Made by a program: the position numbers and the translations under genes. A stretch of 64,000 nt of DNA. Origin: Himantopus leucocephalus. Taxonomy: Eukaryota > Chordata > Aves > Charadriiformes > Recurvirostridae. A model generated the notes under the pieces. The model saw only the letters and a program-made list of their open reading frames with translations, did no database searches and had not been told where the DNA came from. Of this stretch, positions 1-21,187 are shown in pieces (position 1 is the stretch's first letter; every line of letters starts with the position of its first letter). The stretch lies in NCBI GenBank assembly GCA_003993805.1, contig RSEF01000014.1, positions 6,819,890 through 6,883,889 of the forward strand. Reading direction: 5' to 3'.

Positions 1-254
1 TGGGGAGGAGATACTTTAATCTGGCTCAGTCCTATAGTCTTGTTTGTGCACAAATGCTTGTACTAAATTGGGAGGTGGGAGGATAAAACGGGAGTGAAAG
101 GGGAGATGGTGATGCTGCTCTTAGTTGCCCCTGATGCTGTCTTACCATCTGTAAAACTACAGCCCAATTTCCTGTTTTAGTTAGGGTTGTTGGTACACTC
201 TAGTGTAGGAATTCTTTGTTAGTGACTAAATTTCTGTTTGTTTTTTTTCCTTAG

Positions 255-9390
<9,136 letters not shown>

Positions 9391-12300
9391 AGAACCAATG
9401 GGAGGAGCTGGAGTGATGTGGGGTGGGCATGGGATGGCAGGAGCCCTAAAGCAGTTTTCAGAGAAAACAAACCACAACTGTAACAGCTCAAAGCATAGTG
9501 GATAAAGAGCTCTTTTTAAAGTCAGATTTTTAAATGGGAGGTCAACAGCTGTTAGAATCACAAGGTGCCAAAAAGAATGGAAAACCCCTCCCAAGAACCC
9601 ATACCTGGAACTCTGTTCTGTCTTTACCTATGGGATATTTTTTCCTTTTTTTTTTTTTTTTTTTTTAAAAAAAGATTCAAAAAAATACAGACAACTGATT
9701 GTATGACTGCTGGGATATTTTTAACTGTCTCTTCCCCTTTTGGCTCCAAGGGGATGGGATTTGCAGTTCAGCATCTAAAGGAATGTAACACAAATACAGT
9801 CTGCTCCCTGGAAAGAAAACTCCTCATTTTCTATGCCTTAATACTGTGCTTCTCAGAGCTTTGAACCATAGGACCATTTTAAAAAGGCCACCTAAGGCAA
9901 TCAAATGCTGAAAGATGGGTGCAGTATCTCACAACAACAGCATTAAAGAAACATGGTACCAAGCTTAAAGAAAAAGGCAAATGATTTTGTTTTTTAAAAT
10001 AGAAAAATTCTGATTATGAACGAATGTTTATTTATGCGGGGATTCAGGAGGAAGAGTTACAGGACTCAACCACCTGGATTTCCAGATGCAATTTCTCTCC
10101 ATTCCCTCTGAGGGAGAATAAGATGACAGAGGAACGATATTCATTTGGTTCCTGTAAAGATATTAAAAACAAAGGGTTTTGTACCTTCAATGATTTCTTA
10201 CAATTATTCATCACTTGCTCTGGACAACAGCCAAAGTATCTTGATGACTGAGGATCACATGGGGAAGGGTGTCTCCAGAAGGTTCTGTGTGCATTTGATT
10301 GATCACATCCTGTGCTGGAGCACCAGGTGGTGTTCAAAATAGCACTGTAGGTGAAGGTGTTGCCACTGTCTCTGTGAACTTGAGAAAATATTGGTTGGTC
10401 TTCTGCACTAAAGCAGTCTGCCTTCATCTCCTGTTGGTAGTGTGGTCCTCAACGAGATGGACGATGCTCAGGAGGCCAGGGCTGGGTAGGAGCCTGTCAC
10501 TGACCCTCTGCCATGGCTAACAGCAAAGCTCCTGCGTTATTCTTCTGAGGGGAGTTGAGAGCTGGGGTGAGAGGCAGCAGAGTTCATACAGTGTTGAATA
10601 CAAATTCTGTAAGGGTGTAGAGACCAAGGCAAAAGACACCTTTTATTTTCCATGTGGCAAAAGCCACTGGAGGTCTTAAACGGGTTTTCCAAAAGGAATT
10701 TGGAGGTTTCCTTTCATTGCCTGGCTCCCTCTCCCATCTCTCCTCCCTTGAGGACCATTTGGGTTGGCCAGTAGGAAGAGGCCTTTATTCAAACTGTATT
10801 GCAGGCTCTTCATGTACTACAAGCACGTCTTACCAGTAAAGCAGATTTGAGTCACTTCAGCCATGCGGAGCAGTGGGTGTGTGTGGCGCCTTGTGACTGG
10901 CAAAGAAATCAACCCCTGCATATTCTCCAGCTAACCCCTTTGGTTTCATGCCTGTTTGCAATCCCCTTGGCTAACGTGTCTTCTGGCAGCACAGCAGAGG
11001 TCTTTTAGTTTAGAAAATGTTATGGCTTTTGGTAATGGCAAAAGAGACTTTGGAGGGATGGGATGTGCCTTTGGAAGGTTATCCCCCTATCTGTACTGAT
11101 TTATTGTCAGGTTGCTGTCTCGTACAGTCAGAGAGGCAAGCCCACTGCATAAACATGTTGCAAAAAGATTTCCCCTGTGTGCAGTAAATGATACTGTCAG
11201 TATGTCCGTGGGGATTAGAGGGTAAGGCACAACCGTTCAGTGTCTGCTGGAATTTGGGGAGGGGGAGGAAATCAGCAAGGTAACAGCTGGCATCACTTGT
11301 TCCCTTCTAGGTTTCCTTTCTCCTTGCCAAATCCTATTCAATAGCCAAGTCCCACCGCTTGAATAAAACCCAGCCATGTTTTATTCTCAAGCCAGTTGTT
11401 TTGTGAGAAATATTTCTGAAAGAAGGAAAGAATTTCTTGGTCTCGTGACTTGTGGTTACATTCTGCAGTTAGAGGCACACAAAGTATTCAGGACAGTTCA
11501 TTTATCTGCAGCTAGGCTTTCATAATTTAGGTGTGTCCCTTTGGTGACAAGTTATTAGATTGGATTTTAGTACTTTGAAATGATGTTGGGAAGGAGGATT
11601 GTTACAGACCACAAAGTAATTGAAGCAGGCCGGCCTCCAGCTGTCCCTTTTCCTGCTAGGAAGGCTAGGTGAGGCATAGCGGGGAAGCACACGCATTAGC
11701 TCCGTAGCCTTTTCAAAGCCAGAATTCAATAAAATGGACTTCAAGGAAGAACGCACAAGTGAGAGTGCAGCTAGTTTATCTCTGATTAGTCATTACTTTG
11801 GAGTGACTGCTGGTTTAGGCACAGGCAAGTCTCTGAAAGCCCTGAGGGCTCAGAGCTTTCTGAAGCAGAGGATTCTTTTGGTTTCCAGTACGTTGGGTGA
11901 GTCAGCGCAAGATGAGCAACCACCAGAATACTGTTCAGGATGTGGAGCTACCAGAGTTTTGTGGATTTTTCTTTACTGCTGCTTTTCTTTTGGAAAGTCT
12001 AAATAATTAGGCTCTAAACTTCTGTAAAGTAGTCCAGCACTGTAGAAATACATCAGCTGAATGACAGTGTTTTCATACACCAGGTGCTGCTTTATAGATA
12101 CCTCTTGAAAGTCCGTCCTCAGGTTGCATGTATAGATCTGCCTCCTCAGTATTTAGAACAGAATAACACTTTCTCACTTTTCCTTTTGTGGCTCACAATG
12201 CCCCCTGTTTAAAATGTGAGGTGAGGCGAAGCAAATATCTTTGATCTGTTCACCCATTCTGCTTGAGGTGTCTGGAACTTGTCGGTTCATCCTATCGGGG

Positions 12301-14229
12301 GATTTTTGCTTTATTAGTCTGCTGCATCCCCCTGCTACTGTAGGAAGCAGCTGTGCCACTTCAATTATTATTTTTTTAGGTTTGCCTATACATTGCCTAT
12401 ATCATTGCCTGATACTAGGTAAAATAACAGCTCTTGCTAAATCCTGGTGAGGGCTGTGGAAAAATGTGGTCCTCATCTGGAACACGTGAGATGGGGACAT
12501 CATGTTTCAGGCCTCCAGCTTAAATCTTTCAACACACCTCTCAGTCTGGAAGACAGCACCACTCTTTTTACATCAGTCTGATTCCCCAGGCTTTCAGTTT
12601 TGAGCACTGCAGAGGAATGAAAATTAATGTGATGGTAGAATTAAGCCTTCAACTGGAAAGAAAATATTACCTTAATGGTTATATGTAGTACTCAGATTAT
12701 TTTTAAATTGATCGCCTAGACTGTTTTTATTGTCTAGAAAGTTGCATCTCATGTCCTTAATTAGTTATATTAACTGAGGGAGGTTTGAGGGGGAGAGAAG
12801 TAGGATGCTTCACTGCCTCTTCTGCTGTCTGTATAACAAAGGTCAAGGCATGTTGAATATTTAACCTGCTATAACTTAGACCTGGGAAAACTTTAAAATT
12901 GAGCTCTTAATGCGTGAATTCACTTTTCACCATTCCCTATTGATTTCTTATATTTTATCTTAGGCAATGACAAAGACTAATTTTACTTTAATTGCAGTCA
13001 GTTTATAGCAACTTTTGCTGCCTCAGTTTGCAAAAGCTGAATGCAGTTGTTCTTGGTTTTATTCCACTGGAATTCCTTAGTTATTGTTTTGTCTTGACCT
13101 TGGCTCTTGTGATACAGGAAGCTTTTTACAGTGAGATCAATTTAATCTGATTTAGTGATAGCACAACACAGTGTGAGCATGGAATGGAAGTTCATGATTA
13201 GCTCATATATTCTTTTCAACTCCTTTTTCTTCCCATGTTCCTCCCTCCCCCATACCATTAACGCTGTCCCCTGTAGCATATCCCATCATTTTATCCACTG
13301 ATGGAGGCAGCACCTTGCATTAAGATCTGCCCAAGGACTCAAGGATGAAAATACCCATGGGATACGTGGGGCTCCAGAGCAGGTTGAGAAAGGTCAGTTT
13401 GCTCAACCTGTATTTTATTTTCATGCTATGTTTTAGACATGTTACTGTTGGGCACAGCTTGTTCAGGAGTGTATTTTCAGAGACATGTTAAAGCTTTGTA
13501 AGAGGAAAAAAGCAGTTAACAGCGGAAGCCTTTACAGTGCCTCTGCAATCAGTGCCATGGTCTGGCTTCAGGTTTTTGGGGGAGTAAACTTGGGTTTGCA
13601 TGTTCTAGACATCTGTCTTGTGTACCGACTTAGAACTGTCATTCAGAATTAACTTCCACATTTTTTTCCCCTCTTCCAGTAGGGAAATGCCAGCAGTAGA
13701 ATAAAACTTGAAGCACAGAAGGCTAGGGACCTATATCCAAGCAAGTGAGAGCGTCTGACCCGAGCTTTCACGCAACGTGGTGTGGAACACTTTTCACTGA
13801 CTGCTGGGCATGTTAAATTGATGTTAGAGCTGTTCATCTGTGTTAGCAAAGGGGTTTCCCAGTGAGATATTTGGTATCACTCTGATGTGTGCTAGCGTGT
13901 AAACGAACGTCAAAATGTAGGGTAAAAGGAGAAACATTTCCCTGCTACACCTAGGTTAGGGGATCTTGGATGACCAGGATTTTATCTAGCAATAGTTCTG
14001 TACAGTTCTGTACCTTTCCACAGAGGATCAAAAGCTGTTTCTTCAAGTGTATTGCATCCAAGGATTAAGTTCCAGCTGGTTGGTTGTTCCATCTTTGTTT
14101 CTGAGGTTTAAACTATGACTTATAAATTATAGTTTATCACTACGATAAACATAGATCACATAAAACTGCAGTACTAGGGAAGATCAAATTTCTATTTGTT
14201 GTCTCTGCCCTTGGTCAGTTGTAGCTGTG

Positions 14230-14865
14230 TAGAAGTATAGAATCCCTTGGGTTGGAAGAAACCTTTGGAGGTCTCTGCTATAACCTCCTGCTGAGAGCAG
14301 ATCCAACTAGATCACGTTGCTGTGACCTCATCCAGCTGAGGTTTGAATGTCTCCAGAGACAGAGGTTCCATGACTCTGGTCTCTGTTCCAGTCTGACCAC
14401 CCATGAGGTGAAAACTTTTTCTCAGTTATCCAAAAAGTATTTCTCATGCAGCTCCATGTGTTCATTGCCTCTTGTCCTATCACATCACACCTCTGGGGAG
14501 AGCCTAGCTCTGCCTTCTCTGCATCTTCCAAGTAGGCAGTTGAAGACACCGATAAGATTTTCTCCATTTCTTCCTTTTCTTAAGGCTGAGCCAACATGGC
14601 TGTCCTAGGCTCCTCTTGTGCATCACGTGCCCAAGCCCCCAGGGCTTCAGGTAGAATTGCTGCAGAAGGTCCCTGTCTGTCTTGTGCTGGGGAGCCCAAA
14701 ATTGAACACAACGTACTCCAGTAACAATCTGACAAATGCGGATGGAGTGGAAGAAGAATCACTTTCCTTGGCCTGCTGGCTACACTTGGGCAAGTACAGC
14801 CCAGTACCTGTTTGGTCTCTTGCTGCAAGACTCTCGCTGCTGGCTCACCTTCAGCTGCTCTGAGC
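14230..14865 (-). repeat. CR1 LINE fragment, antisense to FOXK1
   Basis: Read on the + strand this is the reverse complement of a CR1 3' end. It opens with the tail remnant TATAGAATCCCTTGGGTTGG. Diverged CR1 landmarks follow (CCTCTTGTCCTATCAC at about 14467; GGGGAGCCCAAAATTG at about 14690; CCTGCTGGCTACACTTGG at about 14774). No reverse-transcriptase frame survives. Divergence suggests an old insertion. The boundary near 14865 is approximate. Confidence 0.85.
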
Positions 14866-16261
14866 ATAGCCTGAGAAACCAGAGTAGCAAAGTGGACGAG
14901 AGATACTCTGGATTGCTTTCGTACCTATGCAACCATCTTGTCCCCCTCTTCCAAGGAAGAGTGCCAGATTAGGTCTATGCAGTTTTTTGAACAGGAGGCA
15001 GTGCTGAATGATCCTGATTACTTTTAAAAGTATCTGTGATGTACCTCATCAAATATCAGTTTCAATCCAGTGTGGAATTTACCTTGAGTTTCTACCTTGA
15101 TGCAAAAATCTTTCAGGTTTTTTAGTTCTGCTGCTAATAAGTTGGATTTGGGCATTAGGAGTGAACCTCCAAAGGAACGTGACTGGCTTTATAATTTTGC
15201 CCTTGCTGCACTCTGAGCTTTTGAGTTTGCAAATGCCATCCTACAGCAAATGATCCGTCTTCCCTTGCCAGCCGGTCGGTCGGGCAGCTCCTGTTTCTGC
15301 TCCCCATCACAGTTTTTCCCCTCTGTAGATGTTCCACTCAGCTCCAGAGTCCTTTAGTCCAGCTCCTAATTTAATGCCACTGCTTGAAGGTCTGCATCTG
15401 GTGAGAATCTGTGTGTTAGCTTGCAGTTATACAACAGATTGTTCGGTCATGTAACTTTTTGTTTCCTTCTGGGTGAAAAATTATGCCAAAGCTGCTACTA
15501 CTATAGCATACACTACTGTTGTAAAGTGTAGCTTACAATGGAGCCAGCTGTGCTGCAGAAAACAGTTACACTACAAGGTCATCTGGATTGCTGGAACTGA
15601 CGGGATTGGGAAGTGATGCTTTCTTGCATTTGGATCTGGACCTGATCAAAATGTAGCTGTGACTCCGTGCTGGAGCGCGCCTCTCTCTGCGGCTGCCTAG
15701 TGGCTGTTTGGCTGGGATTAGTTAGATCAGCATCTCTCTGCCTGCGAGGTGGGTTATTTGCAGGACAGTGCATGTGTGTGTGCGCGCAGCTGTGGATATA
15801 TGCACGTACAATAATCAGTGGAAAATACCTAGCTGTGATGGTGGCCTTTCTCTCTTGGGTTGTCTTTCACAGGGCAGTAATACAGCAGTGAGCGATTTAC
15901 TTTGGACTGAGCAAGACATTTTGAAAAATACTTGGTTTTCTTGGAGCACTATGTTTAAATTCCAAATTTTTAATCAACTTTTAACCTTTGTATTTATATG
16001 TTCAGAAAACTCTTTTGATACCTTTTCAATTTACCAACACTGAATTAAAACCCTTCAGAATGTATGGCTGGTCCTCTCCTTACGTGTCACTTTTAAGTTT
16101 CAGAGCCTGAGGGTAGTTGTGCCAAGTCTGCCCTTTTGCTCTCAAGATAGAAGAAACCATTGACAATTCATGGGTGGCAGCTAAGGAAGAAACCCTTTAA
16201 ATATTTTTTTTTTTTCAGAGAATATTAAATTAGATCTGTGTAAACATAAAATTTATATTTA

Positions 16262-16305
16262 TTAATGTGTGTGTGTGAGTGTGTGTGTGTAAATATAGAT
16301 ATATA
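16262..16305. repeat. TG microsatellite plus AT-rich tract
   Basis: An interrupted (TG)n run (TGTGTGTGTGAGTGTGTGTG) is followed by AAATATAGATATATAAAT. It lies inside the candidate FOXK1 3'UTR. Confidence 0.8.
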
Positions 16306-18915
16306 AATGGTCCATGACTATTTCTTTCTCTTAAATGGTACTTTACACAGACTTTTATACAGTATGTTGGTAAATTCCCGCACCAGGCACTGATTCTAAA
16401 AGAACGATGTACCTATTTTTGTAACGAATGTGGGCAGCCGGTAGAAGCAGCTTTACTTCAGTGATTGCGTTCATTCCTCTCGCAGAGCAGAAGAGACGAC
16501 TTGGTACTTGCATCTTCCTTGTGTAGGAGCCCTGCTTCTGCCTTTGTCCCGCTTTCAGCAACCCCAGTCCGTGCTGCTTTTCTGGCAAGAAAATCCCCCA
16601 AATAGCACTAACGAAAGCTGGAATCCTTTCTCGCCTCAAATTATCTCTAGATGCGGTATCGGGGAGTACTTTACAGGTTCTGCTCTGTAAGTAATGGGAC
16701 CTCATTCTAACAGAGGAGAGTAATGGAGGGTCCATGAGGATGCTGTAAGGTGGAGGAATTCCTGTCTGTCTGTCAGGTGGCTGAGCTAACACTGGGGCAC
16801 CATGAAAGTTTCTTTTCCTCTGTGGTGAGATTATTCTCCTTTCATGATGCTTCTATCTCTTCGTGGGGCGTGAGGTGTGTATATCCCCTTAAATGCATAA
16901 GTGTTTTTCTAATGTTCTCATTCACAGGGAGTAAATTTTACCTAAGTGGCCAAATTTCAGTTGTAGTTTAACTCCACAAGAATCACTAAATTCACAGAAG
17001 CATGTGTTTTGACCCACTTGGGCTTTTTGAGATTTAATCTTAAAAACAGGTGACACTTGGCTTCCTAATCGCTCTTCCAGAAGTAGAAATTCCTTTCTCT
17101 GTAAGGACCTGAGTGAAAGCTTCACCGCGGTTTCTGCTAACTGTCCGGTGGTCGGGCTTTGATCCTTAAGGGAGGACAGGATTGGTGGTAAGAAGAGTAA
17201 CCAGAGCAGGAGCAGTGAAAGGAAACAGCTTTCCTCCTCAGCAGAAAACAGCCCTTGTGAAAACCAAGAGTTCCCCTGGTGTTTGGTCACTGCTTTGTGT
17301 CTGCTGCTGAGTTAAGCAATGCACCAGTGTCCCAGACCCTGGCACTTTTGCCGTGATCTAGACCTTCCAGTCCTGCTTCTACCCCACCTCAGTTTCACTT
17401 CAAGCAGTCCGAAATGGAGCCTTACGTAAAGCAAAGGGCAACGTTGAGGAGAAATGTCTGTTAGCTGAAGAAAAATGAGATTTAAATGGAGCAGAAAAAG
17501 TGAAATTTCCTTCTGTTTCACTGCCTTGCTGCTAAAAGTCTGGTGCAGAGCATGCTGATGTTCTGCTGATTTATATGCTGCCCTTCGGGGGTGGACAGGC
17601 TGCTAAGTAGGCAAGTTGGCTCTGTAGCAAATGAGTTGCTGTAAACCTAAACTCGCTTTATCTTTTTTTTTTTCTCTCCCAAACGGGCTTGAAGTGGAGG
17701 GACAGAACTAGAGTATTGTTTTTTGTAAGATCTTTTAATGGAAAAGAAAACACAGAATGTAAAAATGTCATTCAAATATACCGATACAGAAAACAGAATG
17801 GCTTTAAAATAGAAAAATCTTATGAGACTGTATATCGTCGTGGGTTCTGGACATGAGGTGCGTACCGTCGTGAGACTGGCCTTGTCCAGCCTGGCAGCCA
17901 ACCTCCACGTAGCCTAAAAGAGCATTTAGGATTCTGTAGCTATCCAAAGGACTGTTATCCAAAGGACTGTTAAAAGCTGTCTGGGGATAAATCAAAAGGT
18001 GTATGTGAGCAATGGATGCTAAAGCTGGAAATTCAGATCCAACTCTGAATATTTGCTTTAAAAAAAAAAAAAAAAANCTGAATTTCCCCCTGTTCTGCAT
18101 ATATGCATTCCTACCGAGTCCTTGGGGGAAGGCTGCAGTGAGACGAGGACCTGAAATACTTCCGTAGCTTGACAGAAGTGTTTTGCTACGGAGATCTGGG
18201 GGATCCTTACCCCTTTCACCTAGATTTGGCACTTAATTTAAAGACAGGGATGGATGGGGGAACTAAAGCCATGCTTGCATTTCAGTTCCTGGTGTTGCCT
18301 GTACAAGACACCTCCAGCCAGATGTTTTGGGTTTTGTGTTTTGTTGTTTTGGGGTTTTTTTTACAGCTGATATCGGAAGTATTTTTTGTGACTCGTTTTC
18401 ATTATCAGTGCTTTTTAAAAAGCAGGTGTGTATCCCAATGGGGAAAGCTCCATCTGGGACAGTGGATGTAAAGTTCATCACCTTTATCTGGCCGTGTTGC
18501 AGCACTGCTCCTGCGAGATGCTTTACTGCACAGGCAGACCCGGGCTCCCACGAGAGGTGGGAGAGCGTCCTGGGCGTGCTGGGGAGGCTGCTGCTCACCA
18601 GAGGAGATGGCAAATACGAGCATCCGAGGAGCAGGACCTGCAATTCCACATCAAATGGGATACAGTGGGTTTGTTGTTGTTTTGTTTTGTTTTTTTTTTT
18701 AATATGGAGCCATACATTTTTTTTAAGTAATTTGAGATCTGAATGTGATTTCTAATGTATCAAGAACGTTAATATTTTAAAGCTATAACAAAGTTTTAAA
18801 TTTCTACTTTTTTTTTTTTTTCATTTATTTTAACTGTTCTGTTCTGTTACCTTAATTTGATGTATGTGGTTGGGGAATGTTGCTTCTCCTCTTAGCATTT
18901 GTTTCTATAACCAGA

Positions 18916-18921
18916 AATAAA
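18916..18921 (+). terminator. FOXK1: AATAAA polyadenylation signal, FOXK1 3'UTR, penultimate
   Basis: A canonical hexamer in an AT-rich setting. It could serve a slightly shorter FOXK1 mRNA than the signal at 19604. Confidence 0.4.
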
Positions 18922-19603
18922 ATTATATACGAAAGAGAAAATGCCCTGAAATTGCTTGCTGCTTTTGAGTGACGGCCTTGCCTTCTTCCAGTGCGGAATC
19001 ATAGCGGGGTTAAGATTCCTGCAGCAGTCTGTTGTGCAGTCTACTCCTTCTCACAATGTGAGGGGATGGTGTTTTAGTATTTTTTTTTTTCCTTTTATTA
19101 TTTTCATTAAATGCTGTAGGAGGGAAGTATATGTCTGGACACCTTGCACTGTTTTAGAGTTCACAGATACCCTTCTTTCGGTCTCTTGTCAGCTATTTGG
19201 GAAGCTGTTGACTCGCAGCGGAGTGAACATACGTACGTGTGTGTGTCTGAGATGCGTAATGCTTCCCCTGGGGATTATAAACTCTTCCTCCGGCTCCAGC
19301 TTTCATTTTGTCATGAAGTGAAACAGCAATGATTTTGAAAGATAAACTATTTCAGTGTATTTCCCCATAATTTATAGTAATTGTTTCATTTAAGCATATG
19401 AGGTCAGAAAATGGTTCTTTATCCACCTACCTTATAGTAAGGCTTTTCCTCCCTTGTCCTCCTAACAGAGATACAATTTAAATTCAGGGTTTATTTTGAC
19501 TAAACAAAGTCATTCTGAGCTCCAAAATTGAATAGCACTATCTTTGAAGACCTCAGTTGGCATAAAGTAGCTGTATTTGATTAACTAATGTTTAAAAAAG
19601 AAC

Positions 19604-19609
19604 AATAAA
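19604..19609 (+). terminator. FOXK1: AATAAA polyadenylation signal, likely distal end of FOXK1
   Basis: This is the last + strand AATAAA before the AP5Z1 promoter. GTGTAGCAAAG and a GT/T-rich element (GGTTGGTTGGTTTTTTTTT at about 19647) follow, the normal order of signal, cleavage site and downstream element. Confidence 0.5.
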
Positions 19610-19639
19610 ATTGTACACAGTGTAGCAAAGATATTCAGT

Positions 19640-20317
19640 TCGAGGTGGTTGGTTGGTTTTTTTTTAAAGCATCTTTTAAAATTGTCATCCCTTTGGCACC
19701 CCACGTGCATCAGGCATGTTTTCCAGCGCCGCCAGAGGAGAAGATGTGCAGGGAAAAATCCGAATACTCGCACTTGGCCCCTCTGCTGCCTGCAATAGCT
19801 CTGGCTGTCGATCGCTCAGGTGAGGGATGCTGCCGCCTCTTGGGAGAGCAAAGGAGAGCTGATGCTCTGCAGGCTAATTGCCAAGGCACGCTGCTAACGA
19901 ACTTTAATGCTGGGTGTGGGGGGGAATCGGGCAGAGCAGTACCGACGTGCCAAGCTTCCTCCTGTGGCATCTTCTTCCCGCAGGGTGATGCGCAGCACGG
20001 CAGGACCATCTTCAGGAGGAGAGACGTTTCTAATGGGGAAATGTTCATAATTCCTTTTTAACCTTACAGAAGCGCTGGAGAGCACCTGCCAAGCAGGTAT
20101 TTCTGACGCCTCTTGCCCTTTTGGTTTTGAACAGGTCCCAGGAGAGGCTGATGGCATCTTCTGCCGCCCTGCTCTTAACATCCCAGCTCTGCCATGCCTC
20201 CGTGCAGGGGTGGTGTTTGCCGTGGGTGAGTCCCGAACAGGGCTCTCCTTTCTGCCCCCCGGGATGGCCTTGGAGCCAAGCTTCACCTCCCGCTCCTCAG
20301 CATGGTCCTGGGCTGGA
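19640..20317. other. Intergenic spacer FOXK1-AP5Z1
   Basis: It moves from AT-rich to GC-rich. I find no gene, and the open frames on both strands here lack family features. The CR1 copy begins at about 20318. Confidence 0.6.
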
Positions 20318-20582
20318 GAAGGACGAGAGGAAACAGCCTCAAGATGCGCCAGGGGAGGTTTATATTGGATATTAGGAAAAAATTCTTCACCGAAAGGGTT
20401 GTCAAGCATTGGAACAGGCTGCCCAGGGCAGTGGTGGAGTCGCCATCCCTGGAGGTGTGTAACAGCCGGGCAGACGTGGTGCTGAGGGACGTGGTTTCGT
20501 GGTGGGTTTGGCAGTGTTGGGTTGATGGTTGGACTCAATGATCTTAAAGGTCCCTTCCAAAGTAGATGATTCTGTGATTCTA
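20318..20582 (+). repeat. CR1 LINE 3' end, sense orientation
   Basis: A well-preserved CR1 3' terminus: GGGGAGGTTTATATTGGATA, then TGGAACAGGCTGCCCAGGGC, CCATCCCTGGAGGT, GGTTGGACTCAATGATCTTA and the octamer tail GATTCTGTGATTCTA. It is strongly 5'-truncated (about 265 bases), as usual for CR1, and much less diverged than the copy at 14.2 kb, so probably a younger subfamily. Confidence 0.92.
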
Positions 20583-20599
20583 ATAATAGCAATATCATC

Positions 20600-20836
20600 T
20601 CGAAGTAATCACTGAACAGCCAATAGAGGGGATTTCGCCGTTACCTCTTCTCCCCTCCTCTCCGCGGGCAGGGTGCCCCCTGGTTTCCCCGGGGCTCGGA
20701 CCCGCCATACCCCCCCCGGAACTTCCCGGCCGGCGGAACCTTCGTGCAGCGGCAGTCGCGCCCGGACCGGACCGCCCGCCTCAGGGGGGCCGCTTTGGCC
20801 GCGCACCGAGGCGGGGCGAGCGGCGGAGCCTCCGGC
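20600..20836 (+). promoter_or_regulatory. AP5Z1: AP5Z1 CpG-island promoter and 5'UTR
   Basis: A CCAAT box (20620-20624) is followed by dense CpG sequence that runs through exon 1 into intron 1 (to about 21180), with GC-box-like GGGGCGGG at about 20883. There is no TATA box, as expected of a housekeeping promoter. The start site cannot be fixed from sequence. The translation start at 20837 is in the context CCGGCATGT. Confidence 0.65.
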
Positions 20837-21187
20837 ATGTTCACGGCGGCGGCCGAGAGCTTTCTCAAGCAGGCGAGGTACCGGGGCGGGGAGGGCTCCC
20901 TCGGGGGCGGGCCGGGCCGGGGTCCTGTCGGAGGTACCGGGCCTGGCGGGGGTCGGGCCGGGGCTGAGGGGGAAGCCGGGCTGCGGCGCTGCTTCACCGG
21001 TATCCCGACGCCCCGCTGCTCCCCCCACCCCATCCCCGACCCCCGCCAGGGAGATCCAGGAGGAGGAGCTGCGGAGATTCGCCTCCCGCGTCGCCGCCAT
21101 CCTGCAGGGCCCGGAGCTGGGCCCCGAGGCCGCGGACTGTCTCCAGAGGCTGCACCTCACCGTCGCCGCCACCAAGTACCCCCGCAA
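20837..21187 (+). CDS. AP5Z1: AP5Z1 exons 1-2 (N terminus)
   Basis: Exon 1 (20837-20877) encodes [13 protein letters not shown] and ends AG|GTACC. Exon 2 (21050-21187) continues [14 protein letters not shown] to TKYPR. The start matches the position of the mammalian start (MFSAGAES-type), and no upstream in-frame ATG is evident in the CpG island. Confidence 0.92.

Larger units (their letters stand above)
9391..19630 (+). other. FOXK1: Candidate long 3'UTR of FOXK1
   Basis: No gene is recognisable in the 10 kb after the FOXK1 stop. AATAAA occurs at 11362, 11728, 13700, 18916 and 19604. The last is followed within about 20 bases by a plausible cleavage region before sequence character changes. 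The tract holds T/A runs, AU-rich stretches (for example TATTTATT near 16257), TGTAAATA Pumilio-type octamers near 16288, a TG microsatellite and an antisense CR1. Mammalian FOXK1 mRNAs are known to have multi-kilobase 3'UTRs. That all of this is one transcript is inference; shorter isoforms ending near 11.4 or 13.7 kb are equally possible. Confidence 0.55.

Noticed and set aside
14252..14867. Open frames at 14.25-14.87 kb as a gene
   Set aside because: They lie in a decayed antisense CR1 copy; no coding function remains.
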